Made by a program: the position numbers and the translations under genes. The notes beneath the pieces are model-generated. The model ran no database searches. It saw only the letters and a program-made list of their open reading frames with translations, and was not told the origin of the DNA. 64,000 bases of DNA from Candidatus Krumholzibacteriota bacterium (GTDB lineage Bacteria > Krumholzibacteriota > Krumholzibacteriia > Krumholzibacteriales > Krumholzibacteriaceae): contig JAFGEZ010000003.1 of the NCBI GenBank assembly GCA_016931295.1, positions 26,146 through 90,145 on the forward strand, given 5' to 3'. This document shows, piece by piece, positions 54,352 through 61,768 of the stretch. Each line of letters starts with the position of its first letter. Position 1 is the stretch's first letter.

Positions 54352-54381
54352 TTGCGTCACTCCCGACGGACAGGGTACCTT
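54352..54381 (+). promoter_or_regulatory. Putative promoter of the LOG gene
   Basis: TTGCGT (54352-54357), 18 bases, TACCTT (54376-54381), 54 bases before the ATG. Another example of the TTGCGY -35. Confidence 0.45.
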
Positions 54382-54435
54382 CATGGACGGGGGGGCGCAA
54401 GGACGAACACGGGCACTACCGGCCGGGAGGCGACG

Positions 54436-55104
54436 ATGACGGAGCGGCAATACCTGATCGACGAATTCAACCTGCAGGACGCATGGCGCCTGTTCCGCAT
54501 CCTCGCGGAGTTCGTGGAGGGATTCGACACGATGGCGACGGTGCCGCCGGCGGTGACCGTCTTCGGCTCGGCGAGGGCGGTGGAGGGGGAAGCGGCGTAC
54601 GACAATGCCCGCGAGCTCTGCCGGCGCCTGGCGGCGGGCGGATGCTCGATCGTCACCGGCGGCGGCCCCGGCGTGATGGAGGCGGCCAACCGCGGCGCCC
54701 AGGAGGGGGGCGGGCTCTCGGTCGGCCTCAACATCGAGCTGCCCTTCGAACAGCGGCCGAATCCCTACATCGACAAGCTGATCAGCTTCCGCTACTTCTT
54801 CGTCCGCAAGGTGATGTTCGTCAAGTACGCGATGGCCTTCATCATCTTTCCCGGCGGCTTCGGGACGATGGACGAGCTCTTCGAGTCGCTCACGCTCATA
54901 CAGACGCACAAGATCAAGCCCTTCCCGGTCTACATGATCGGCCGCGAGTTCTGGTCGGGGCTCATCGACTGGATGAGCGAGCGGATGCTCGCGGAGAACA
55001 GGATACTCCCCGAGGACATGGAGCTCATCCACCTCGTCGATTCGCTCGACGAGGTGGAGCAGGCCGTCATCGGCCGGCAGAGGATGATGGCGTCGGAGGA
55101 ATGA
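54436..55104 (+). CDS. LOG family protein (cytokinin riboside monophosphate phosphoribohydrolase-like)
   Basis: 222 residues. LOG motifs GGGPGVMEAANRGA and PGGFGTMDELFE are intact, with catalytic Arg in the SFRYFFVRKVMFVKYA helix. In bacteria the family hydrolyses nucleoside 5'-monophosphates (AMP and others) at the glycosidic bond; true cytokinin metabolism is not implied. ATG at 54436 after GGGAGGC; the upstream frame to 54274 overlaps the divergent gene and is a shadow. It ends 10 bases from the converging prenyltransferase gene. Confidence 0.9.
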   Translation: MTERQYLIDEFNLQDAWRLFRILAEFVEGFDTMATVPPAVTVFGSARAVEGEAAYDNARELCRRLAAGGCSIVTGGGPGVMEAANRGAQEGGGLSVGLNIELPFEQRPNPYIDKLISFRYFFVRKVMFVKYAMAFIIFPGGFGTMDELFESLTLIQTHKIKPFPVYMIGREFWSGLIDWMSERMLAENRILPEDMELIHLVDSLDEVEQAVIGRQRMMASEE

Positions 55105-55114
55105 TTTGCCCGCC

Positions 55115-56020
55115 TCACGAGGCGAGATAGGCTCCCGCGAGGCAGATCCCCGTTAACAGGTGGCAGAGGATCGTCGCGGCGTTCGCCGGCGCGAGCGCCG
55201 CGGTTTCCGCGTGGTGGCGGCGCGCCGTCAGGGCCGCGCGGAGGGCGAGCGGCGCGGGGGCGAGGGCGACGAGGGCGAGCGGGGGCATGATGCCGGCTGC
55301 GACGCCGATCGCGATCGACAGGAAGGCGAGCGCCGCCGTCGCCGCGTACAGGACGGCGCCGCGGCGCGTTCCCAGACGCACGATCAGCGTCCGCTTCCCG
55401 GCGGATTCGTCGGCCTGCGAGTCCTGGAACTCGTTGATCAGGATGATGTCGGCGACGAGGAATGCCAGCGGCAGCGAGGCGACGGCGCTCTCGGCGGTGA
55501 TCCGGCCCGTCTGGACGAAGTAGGCGCCGATCACGACCAGGAGGCCGAAATCGATGCCGACGACGAGCTCGCCGAGGCCGCGGTGGGCGAGGCGGAGCGG
55601 TGGCGCCGTGTAGAACCAGCCCGAGAGGAGTCCCGCCGCGCCGAGGAGGAGGATCGCCGGTCCGCGGGCGGCGACGAGGACCGCCCCGACCGCGGCGGCG
55701 GCGGCGGAGAGGAGGATCGCGGCGAGGAGAACGGCGCGCGGCGACAGGAGCCCGTCCTGGATGAGCCTGCTACCCCCGGTGAAGGGACGCACGAAACGGA
55801 CGTTCATTCCGTCCGTGCCCGAGCGGTGGTCGAAATAGTCGTTGGCGACGTTCGCGGCGAGCTGGAGAAGGGCCGCTCCGGCGAGGGTGAGGAGGAGGAG
55901 GCCCGCATCGAGTCGCCCCGTGTCGTGGCGGGCGATCGCCGCGCCGACGAGGACGGGCGCGATCGTCGCGGTGAGAAACGCGGCCCGGACCTCCCGGAGC
56001 CACGGGAACGGGGCGGACAC
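55115..56020 (-). CDS. UbiA/MenA-family prenyltransferase
   Basis: 301 residues, about nine membrane helices. First Asp-rich motif NVANDYFDHRSGTDGMN, second motif INEFQDSQADESAGKRTL, both as in 1,4-dihydroxy-2-naphthoate prenyltransferase (MenA). It would attach a polyprenyl tail in menaquinone synthesis. GTG at 56020 lies six bases after GGGAGGT. No other men gene is in the window, and a chlorophyll/heme-type UbiA cannot be excluded. Confidence 0.85.
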   Translation of the reverse strand: MSAPFPWLREVRAAFLTATIAPVLVGAAIARHDTGRLDAGLLLLTLAGAALLQLAANVANDYFDHRSGTDGMNVRFVRPFTGGSRLIQDGLLSPRAVLLAAILLSAAAAAVGAVLVAARGPAILLLGAAGLLSGWFYTAPPLRLAHRGLGELVVGIDFGLLVVIGAYFVQTGRITAESAVASLPLAFLVADIILINEFQDSQADESAGKRTLIVRLGTRRGAVLYAATAALAFLSIAIGVAAGIMPPLALVALAPAPLALRAALTARRHHAETAALAPANAATILCHLLTGICLAGAYLAS

Positions 56021-56098
56021 CGGCTACCTCCCGATCAGCTGCTGCTGCGACCGTCGGAGTATATCGGCGGCGCTCGCCGGAGTAAACCCCTCCCCGTG

Positions 56099-56132
56099 AA
56101 AAAAGACGGGGCCGGTCGAAACCGGCCCCGTC
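56099..56132 (-). terminator. Strong intrinsic terminator
   Basis: On the minus strand, GACGGGGCCGGT pairs with ACCGGCCCCGTC (12 base pairs, four-base loop) and six T follow. It lies 86 bases downstream of the small peptide gene at 56218. Between 56021 and here nothing else is visible. Confidence 0.88.
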
Positions 56133-56217
56133 TCCCCTGAACCGGGGTGCGCACGTCGTTCGGACACCCCAGGATCCTTGTCCCTGACACCAGCCCGTGC
56201 GGTCGTTCGAGGGACGT

Positions 56218-56301
56218 TTACCAGACGCTCTTGCCCCAGACGCTCTTGCCCATGGTGAGCAGAAGGGCGACGACCAGCGCGATGTTCGTGAAGTGCAGCA
56301 T
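56218..56301 (-). CDS. Small hydrophobic peptide gene (27 residues)
   Basis: ATG at 56301 follows AAGGGGG by seven bases. The peptide has a short polar start (MLHFTN), a hydrophobic core (IALVVALLLTM) and a repeated tail (GKSVW twice). It can be a single short membrane helix with a basic aromatic end. The frame also opens at 56418, but no SD supports that. The strong terminator after it, the AT-rich regulatory block before it and the lack of antisense gene support a real transcript. Family not recognised; type I toxin-like peptides and other small membrane proteins share this layout. Alternatively the RNA itself may be the product. Confidence 0.45.
   Translation of the reverse strand: MLHFTNIALVVALLLTMGKSVWGKSVW
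56221..56250. repeat. Perfect 15-bp tandem duplication
   Basis: The unit CCAGACGCTCTTGCC occurs twice in direct succession, duplicating five codons (GKSVW) of the small peptide gene while keeping its frame. Confidence 0.9.
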
Positions 56302-56490
56302 TTCCGTACCCCCTTGTTCCGTGTTGTTTCCGATGACTGCGGACAGTGACTTGTAATAGCAGGCGACGTGCCAGAATGCCCGATCGTTCCGCATTGTTTC
56401 TTTTGGTGCGTATCTCATTCAATAGCAATGGAATACAGCTACGGTCCGCGGCGATTGCACCCCGTGTGCGGGCCCGCCTTTCTGCAGAAG

Positions 56491-56508
56491 TGTAAACAAT
56501 AGTTTACA
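56491..56508. promoter_or_regulatory. Operator-like palindrome 1
   Basis: TGTAAACAATAGTTTACA: seven-base perfect arms around a four-base centre. Lies upstream of the small peptide gene, near a TTGACA-led promoter candidate on the minus strand. Confidence 0.55.
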
Positions 56509-56509
56509 G

Positions 56510-56539
56510 TTATTCGGAAATCGGCGTAACATGTGTCAA
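56510..56539 (-). promoter_or_regulatory. Weak promoter candidate for the small peptide gene
   Basis: On the minus strand TTGACA (56539-56534) is perfect, but the best -10 at usual spacing is GAATAA (56515-56510), a poor match. Palindrome 1 begins two bases downstream. Transcription from here would reach the peptide gene after a leader of about 200 bases. Confidence 0.3.
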
Positions 56540-56549
56540 TTCATACGAT

Positions 56550-56577
56550 TTGATAGTAAACATATATTTACTATACT
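56550..56577 (+). promoter_or_regulatory. Promoter candidate on the plus strand inside the AT-rich island
   Basis: TTGATA (56550-56555), 16 bases, TATACT (56572-56577), each five of six to consensus. Palindrome 2 fills the spacer and palindrome 3 starts on the last -10 base. It would read into the 3' end of the flippase gene as antisense; no gene follows on this strand. Confidence 0.5.
56555..56572. promoter_or_regulatory. Operator-like palindrome 2
   Basis: AGTAAACATATATTTACT: same 18-base layout as palindrome 1 (GTAAAC-N4-RTTTAC core). Centre is 64 bases from palindrome 1, about six helical turns. Confidence 0.55.
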
Positions 56578-56594
56578 GTAAGCGAAATTTTACA
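56577..56594. promoter_or_regulatory. Operator-like palindrome 3
   Basis: TGTAAGCGAAATTTTACA: weaker member of the set with matching outer bases. Its centre is 22 bases (two turns) from palindrome 2. Confidence 0.4.
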
Positions 56595-56603
56595 TTTTGG
56601 GGG

Positions 56604-58184
56604 TCAGGAACGCGGCGGCCGCCTGCGCCCGATCCGGGCGAGGAGATCGAGCAGCCAGAGGGCGATGCGGACGTGCCGGACGCCGGCGCGCGGCTCGAGC
56701 GCGGTTTGCGCACGGTCGAGGTCGGCCCCGGCGAGCAGGTTCGTTCTGATGGCGAAAACCAGGTAGAGGCATCCGCCGCCGACGATGATCGCGGGAAAGC
56801 GGAGAGCCGGACCGGCGCCTCGCAGCAGCCAGCCGATACCGGGGAAGACGGCCGAGAGGAGGGCGGCGTGCAGGAAGGGGCCGACGGGAACGCGGGTGCC
56901 CGAGACCCGGTGCTGCATCGACTGCAGGAGGATCGCGAGCATCACGAAGGTCGAGAGGGTCGCGATCGCCGCTCCCTCGATGCCGAGGCGCGGGATGAGG
57001 AGCCGGTTGCCGGCGAAGTTCCAGGCCGCCGCGAAGGCGTACGCGGCCGCCGCCATTCGGCCGCGGCCGTAGGCCACGAGAACGGCCCAGCCGACGCGGC
57101 AGAAGAGGATGATCCCGCCGATGTAGACGAGGATCTCGATGACGCCGACCGAGGGGAGGTACTTCCGCAGGAGGAGGGAGAAGATGTCGCCGGCGAGCGC
57201 GAGCAGAAGCGCGCTCAGGGGGACGAGGACGAGGAATCCGATCCGCGAGGTGCCGAGGACCTGCCGCTCGAAGGCGCGGCGGTCGCCCGCGGCGAGCGCC
57301 GCCGTCAGCGAGGGGACGAGGGCGAGCCCCGCGGTCGACGCGATCATCGTGAGGGCCGTGATGACGAGCGCGGCCATCGTGTAGAAGGCGAAGAGCTCGA
57401 CGGGGAGGTAGAACTGGACCATGAGACGGTCGATCGTGTTGATGAGATTCCAGCTGATGTCGGCGAGGAAGAAGGGAAGCCCGAATGTCGCCACCTCGCG
57501 CATCCCCCTGAAAAGCGGTCCCACGCGGTCGCCGAGACCGCGGAGGATCCGCCGGTGGAAGAAGGCGGCGAAGACGATCGCCCCGAGGAGTTCCGCGGCG
57601 AGGAAGGCCGCGATGACGTGCACGGGGTCGCGGCGCCAGAGGACGACGCCGAGGGGAAGAAGGAAGACGAGCAGGCCGTGGACGAGGGTCAGCGCCCCGC
57701 GCAGCTTTCCCCGCTGCACGGCGAGGTAGGCGGCCGCATAGAAGAGGTTGACCGCGAGGAAGGGGATGATCGCCGCGTAGACGCGGATGGGGAGTATCGC
57801 GTCGGGACGGTGCGCGAAATGCAGGGCGATCGGCCGCGAGAAGACGACGAGGAGGATGCACCAGATGAATCCCAGCCCGAGCGTCAGCGCCTCGGTCGAC
57901 CGGAAGATCATGCGGGCCAGGTCGGCGCGGCCCCGCTGCCGGTATGCGGGGACGAGGCGCACGACCCCCGTGTTGAACCCGATGTTGGAGAGCATGCGGA
58001 GGATGTCGACGAAGGGCGCGGGGATGTTGAGGACCCCGTAGAGCGTGGGCCCGAGGAGCCGCCCGAGGACGATGCCGCGGATCGATTTCAGCCCGAGGAC
58101 GACGATCCGGGAGGCGGAGATGAAGAAGGTGTCCGAGACGACCTTCGCGGTGGAGAGATCGACGGGTCCTCTCGTTCGGTCCAT
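56604..58184 (-). CDS. Polysaccharide flippase (Wzx/MOP family)
   Basis: 526 residues with about 14 membrane helices, starting with the typical amphipathic entry (STAKVVSDTFFISASRIVVLGLKSIRGIVLGRLLGP). It belongs to the oligosaccharide-flippase group of the MOP superfamily that moves lipid-linked sugars across the inner membrane. ATG at 58184 has GGGGGAGGA directly before it, a spacing that is too short, so the start could be imperfectly placed. The frame stays open far upstream through gatD as a shadow. It follows the gatD stop by 20 bases. Confidence 0.88.
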   Translation of the reverse strand: MDRTRGPVDLSTAKVVSDTFFISASRIVVLGLKSIRGIVLGRLLGPTLYGVLNIPAPFVDILRMLSNIGFNTGVVRLVPAYRQRGRADLARMIFRSTEALTLGLGFIWCILLVVFSRPIALHFAHRPDAILPIRVYAAIIPFLAVNLFYAAAYLAVQRGKLRGALTLVHGLLVFLLPLGVVLWRRDPVHVIAAFLAAELLGAIVFAAFFHRRILRGLGDRVGPLFRGMREVATFGLPFFLADISWNLINTIDRLMVQFYLPVELFAFYTMAALVITALTMIASTAGLALVPSLTAALAAGDRRAFERQVLGTSRIGFLVLVPLSALLLALAGDIFSLLLRKYLPSVGVIEILVYIGGIILFCRVGWAVLVAYGRGRMAAAAYAFAAAWNFAGNRLLIPRLGIEGAAIATLSTFVMLAILLQSMQHRVSGTRVPVGPFLHAALLSAVFPGIGWLLRGAGPALRFPAIIVGGGCLYLVFAIRTNLLAGADLDRAQTALEPRAGVRHVRIALWLLDLLARIGRRRPPRS

Positions 58185-58204
58185 TCCTCCCCCAACGCGG
58201 CGGC

Positions 58205-59590
58205 CTATTTCCGGTAGCGGCCGATGAACGCCTCGACCTCGGGGATCCCCCCCTGGAAGATGAGGTAGCCGTTGTGCGGTTCGCGCTCGGTGATCTCGCC
58301 TGCGATCGGCGTGAGCATGATCCGCTTGACCTCCTCGCGGTCGTGGCTCTGGCCGAGGGCCCAGCCGAGCTTGACGTAGGCGACCTCGGGAAGCATGTTC
58401 GCCCCCGGGATCACGCCGAGGTCCATGATGTCGCGGCCGGTGTCGTAGACGTACATCTGGACGTATCCCCAGAGCGTCTGCACGGTCATGTAGATGTGGA
58501 TCCCCTGCGCGCATGCCCGGCCGAGCGGCTCGTAGAGCGGCTTGTTGACGTGGCCGAGCCCCGTTCCGGCGATGACGATCCCCTTGTAGCCGTTGTCGAT
58601 CAGCGCCTCGATGATGTCGGGCTTCATGTTCGGATAGTAGTAGACGATCGCCACGCGGTCGTCGAAGGCGGTGTTGATCGTCACGTTCCGGTCGTTGCGG
58701 CGCCGCTTGAAATCCTCGCGGAGATGCGTGAACTTCCCGCGGTCGACGGTCGCCAGCGGGATGTCGCCGATCGTCCGGAAGGTCGAGCGGTACGAGGAGT
58801 GCATCTTCCGCACGCGGGTGCCCCGGTGGAGCAGCCCGTACTCGTCGCTCGTCGGGCCGAACATGCAGACCATCACCTCGGCGATATCCGATTCGGCCGC
58901 CGTCCGCGTCGCGTGGATCAGGTTCAGGGCGGCGTCGCTCGAGGGCCGGTCGCTCGAGCGCTGCGAGCCGACCATGACGATCGGCACCGGCGAGTCCTGC
59001 ACCATGAACGAGAGGATCGCCGCCGTGTGGTGCATCGTGTCGGTGCCGTGGCCGATCACGATGCCGTCGATGCCCTTCTCGATCTCGCGGCCGATCGCCT
59101 CGGCCGTTCCGCGCCACTGCTCGGGCCCCATGTTCTCGCTGAAGACCCCGTAGAGCTTCTCCGTGTCGAGATTGCAGATGTCGGCGAGTTCCGGCACGGA
59201 GCCGTAGAGCTCGCCGGGGGAGAAGGCCGGTATGACGGCGCCGGTCCGGTAGTCGAGACGGGAGGCGATGGTGCCGCCCGTGCCGAGGAGTTTCACGTTC
59301 GGCTTGCGCGGATCGGTGGGGAAGGCCTTCTCGGGGATCTTGTAGTGGGCTTCCTTGCGGCCGATCTCCTTGACCGCGCCGATCGTGTCCACGAGGAGAC
59401 CGACGTTGTATCCATTGCGCAGCTTGAGGACGATATGGCGGTCGTCGGCGCTCTCTGACCGGGGAAGAATGATGCCGGTGAAATCTCCCCTCGTCGACGA
59501 GACCTCGACGTCGTACCAGACGCCCACCTCGAAGCGTTTCAGCGCCTCGAGCGCATCGCCCCGGTAGCCCTTGTAGATGTCGGAGGACAG
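58205..59590 (-). CDS. gatD: GatD, archaeal-type Glu-tRNA(Gln) amidotransferase subunit D
   Basis: GatD releases ammonia from glutamine (asparaginase-like) for GatE. About 461 residues. N-terminal beta domain (YKGYRGDALEALKRFEVGVW, ADDRHIVLKLRNGYNVG), then the asparaginase domain with catalytic Thr in GTGGTIAS, Thr-Asp in GHGTDTMHHTAA and Lys in RVRKMHSS, plus the SQRSSDRPSSDAALNL stretch typical of GatD. The first ATG/GTG/TTG in the frame is GTG at 59527, but 21 conserved codons lie upstream of it. A CTG at 59590, placed seven bases after GGGAGG, restores a normal N-terminus, so I use it. Gene order with gatE and glnA fits its role. Confidence 0.9.
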   Translation of the reverse strand: MSSDIYKGYRGDALEALKRFEVGVWYDVEVSSTRGDFTGIILPRSESADDRHIVLKLRNGYNVGLLVDTIGAVKEIGRKEAHYKIPEKAFPTDPRKPNVKLLGTGGTIASRLDYRTGAVIPAFSPGELYGSVPELADICNLDTEKLYGVFSENMGPEQWRGTAEAIGREIEKGIDGIVIGHGTDTMHHTAAILSFMVQDSPVPIVMVGSQRSSDRPSSDAALNLIHATRTAAESDIAEVMVCMFGPTSDEYGLLHRGTRVRKMHSSYRSTFRTIGDIPLATVDRGKFTHLREDFKRRRNDRNVTINTAFDDRVAIVYYYPNMKPDIIEALIDNGYKGIVIAGTGLGHVNKPLYEPLGRACAQGIHIYMTVQTLWGYVQMYVYDTGRDIMDLGVIPGANMLPEVAYVKLGWALGQSHDREEVKRIMLTPIAGEITEREPHNGYLIFQGGIPEVEAFIGRYRK

Positions 59591-59602
59591 CGCGCACCTC
59601 CC
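59588..59602 (-). promoter_or_regulatory. SD and presumptive CTG start of gatD
   Basis: On the minus strand GGGAGGTG (59602-59595) precedes CTG (59590-59588). GGAGG can also pair with CCTCC in codons 2-4, which would hide SD and start in a hairpin. No other usual start covers the conserved N-terminus. Confidence 0.55.
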
Positions 59603-59702
59603 TGCAGGTAGTCCTTGTGAATGAAGACGTTCCGGCCGACGATCGCGGGATCGCTCCGTCGGCGGGGCGGGCGGCGGCCGGCGGCCGGAATCGGCTCAGG
59701 TC

Positions 59703-59730
59703 AATATACCCCATGCCCCGAAGGCGGCAA
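59703..59730 (-). promoter_or_regulatory. Putative promoter of gatD
   Basis: TTGCCG (59730-59725), 16 bases, TATATT (59708-59703) on the minus strand. The predicted leader of about 105 bases is GC-rich and can fold. The 239-base gap from 59591 to 59829 holds nothing else. Confidence 0.45.
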
Positions 59731-59829
59731 AGGGAAAAGCGGTAAAGATACAGGCGGTTCGGCCGGAGTGGCACACGAACGGAGCGTGCTTGTCTCGGCC
59801 GGAGCGCCCCGGGAGCGGGGCGAGGGAAA

Positions 59830-61743
59830 TCACCGCAACGCCGACATGAACCGCCGGGCGGCCGCGGCGGCCGCCGACGGCACGAACCGCTCGCCGAAGT
59901 GCGCGAGGATGTGCCCCGTGTAGAAGCGGTGCAGCTTGTCGGGCGCCAGCGCCGGCGGCTCGAGGATCGAGAGGAGGGCGGCGATCTCCTCGTCGCCGGG
60001 CGCCTCGGCGCCGGCCAGGTCCGCCGCGATCCCGGCGGCCGCCGACGGATCCCCCTTCGATCTCGCGACGAGATCGCCGAGCAGCTCCGCGGCGAGGCCC
60101 GCGGCCTCCCCCGCGACGATCGTCTCGACGAGGCCGCTGTCGGAAAGGGCCGCGGTCGCTCCCGTCCGGCGCAGGTGGCGCAGCTTCCCGGTGAGGAACG
60201 CGGCCAGCGCGGCCGGCTCGTAGGCGGTCTTCCCGCACAATTCGTCGAAGAGGTTTCGCTCGGGCGCATGGCCCATGAGCGCGGCGAGATCGGGTGACAG
60301 GCCGAGCTCGACGTAGCGCGCCGCGCGGTCCCAGGGCCGCTCGGGGCTTCCGGCCCGGATCCGCTCGATGCGATCGGCGGTGATCGCGATCGGCGGCAGA
60401 TCGGTGTCCGGGTACATCCGGTCGGGACCGGGGAGGATCCGTTCGAAGCCCGTGGTGCCGTCGGAGGCCGCGCGGCGCGTCTCGTTGACGACGCCGTCGA
60501 TCGCCTCGCGCGCCCGTATCGCGATCTCCCCAACCGCCGTCTCGACGTCCCGCTCGCCGCCCCACACGACGACGACCGCGTCCCGCTCGCCGGCGTTCAC
60601 CGCCTTCTTGATCTTCATCCACTCGCCGCTCGAGAAGTTCTCGCCCTCCGCGTCGGAGTGCACGATGTTCGGCAGGCGGTCCAGGCAGGCGATCACGCGC
60701 ACGCGGTCGGAGATCTCCCGCGCGAAGATCGTCTCGGGCTGCGTCTTCGTGGAGAGGATCCCGCGGTAGCCCCGGAGCGCGACGGCGCGGACGACGTGGC
60801 CGTTCCGCAGCGCCCGGGCGACGGGGCCGTACAGCGTGCCGCGCAGGTTGTCGGTCACGTCGGCGTCGTCGGCGCGGAAGCCGTCGCCGGTGATCCCGCG
60901 GCGGGAGAGCTCGGCCTTGATGTCGAGGAGCGCGAGCTGGCGGAAGGCCTCGATGTGGACGAGGAGGGGGATCGCCGGGATGCGCGGCACGCCCTTGATC
61001 TCCACCCGCACGCCTCCCGCGACGGAGACGTTCACGTCCTGCCGGGCCGCGCCGATCCCCGTGCGGACCTTGCCGGTCGAGCGGACGAGCCAGCGGAGGA
61101 TCTGGGCGACGTCGGCCACCTCCCGCGGCGTGTGCATCTCGGGATAGGTCACCGTCTCGATCAGGGGGATGCCGAGGCGGTCGGTCCGGTAGACGCGCAG
61201 ATGCCCCGTGTCGCTCACCTCGCGGCAGGCGTCCTCCTCGAGGCCGAGCTGGACGATGCCGATCCGGCGATCCCCGTAGGGGATCCAGCCGTCGACGCCG
61301 AGGATCGTCGTCCGCTGGAAGCCCGTCGGGATCGAGCCGTCGAGGTACTGCTTGCGGGCGATGTGGACCTCGCTCACCAGGGCGCAGTTGAGGAGCATCG
61401 TCACCTCGAGCGCGATGTCGAGCGCCTGCTCGTTGAGCTCGAATGGCGGCGTGTCGTCCATCTCGTAGGTGCAGACCGTCTCCTTGTTTATCTGGTAGAC
61501 GATCTCCTTCTTCGTCTTGAATTCCATCAGGGCCGTGCCGTCGTACTCGCCGAGCTCCGAGAGTGTCGGACGCATGTGGCGGAGGATCTCGGCGTGGAAC
61601 TCGTCGGAGTAGGGACGGAGGGGGCAGCGGCAGAAGAGCTTCTTCTCCGTGGCGAGTTGCTGGTGGATCTCGATGCCGCTCTTCAGCCCCATCGAGGCGT
61701 AGTCCTCGGGGGTCGTCTCTTCCATCTTCCGGTACACGGCCAC
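59830..61743 (-). CDS. gatE: GatE, archaeal-type Glu-tRNA(Gln) amidotransferase subunit E
   Basis: GatE binds Glu-tRNA(Gln), activates the glutamate and transfers ammonia from GatD. 637 residues. GatB-like catalytic core (GLKSGIEIHQQL, KLFCRCPLRPYS, QYLDGSIPTGFQRT, GLEEDACRE). In the middle is an inserted AspRS-like GAD domain (about 300-400: RGYRGILSTKTQPETIFARE and VRVIACLDRLPNIVHSD), which separates GatE from bacterial GatB, then a helical/YqeY-like tail. GTG at 61743 follows GGGAGGA. It is 25 bases after glnA, so probably one transcript. Confidence 0.93.
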   Translation of the reverse strand: MAVYRKMEETTPEDYASMGLKSGIEIHQQLATEKKLFCRCPLRPYSDEFHAEILRHMRPTLSELGEYDGTALMEFKTKKEIVYQINKETVCTYEMDDTPPFELNEQALDIALEVTMLLNCALVSEVHIARKQYLDGSIPTGFQRTTILGVDGWIPYGDRRIGIVQLGLEEDACREVSDTGHLRVYRTDRLGIPLIETVTYPEMHTPREVADVAQILRWLVRSTGKVRTGIGAARQDVNVSVAGGVRVEIKGVPRIPAIPLLVHIEAFRQLALLDIKAELSRRGITGDGFRADDADVTDNLRGTLYGPVARALRNGHVVRAVALRGYRGILSTKTQPETIFAREISDRVRVIACLDRLPNIVHSDAEGENFSSGEWMKIKKAVNAGERDAVVVVWGGERDVETAVGEIAIRAREAIDGVVNETRRAASDGTTGFERILPGPDRMYPDTDLPPIAITADRIERIRAGSPERPWDRAARYVELGLSPDLAALMGHAPERNLFDELCGKTAYEPAALAAFLTGKLRHLRRTGATAALSDSGLVETIVAGEAAGLAAELLGDLVARSKGDPSAAAGIAADLAGAEAPGDEEIAALLSILEPPALAPDKLHRFYTGHILAHFGERFVPSAAAAAARRFMSALR

Positions 61744-61768
61744 GCGGCGTTCCTCCCTGGCGATCGGG

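Noticed and set aside
56491-56508. BirA biotin-repressor site
   Set aside because: The arms resemble TTGTAAAC, but BirA sites need a spacer of about 15 bases, not four, and bioY is 12 kb away.
56550-58217. 555-residue open frame on the plus strand downstream of the TTGATA/TATACT promoter
   Set aside because: It is antisense to the flippase gene and has Glu/Asp/Arg-rich shadow composition, so it is not taken as the promoter's target.
56604-60533. A single 1309-residue frame joining flippase and upstream region
   Set aside because: The upstream two-thirds is a shadow of gatD and gatE; the flippase starts at 58184.
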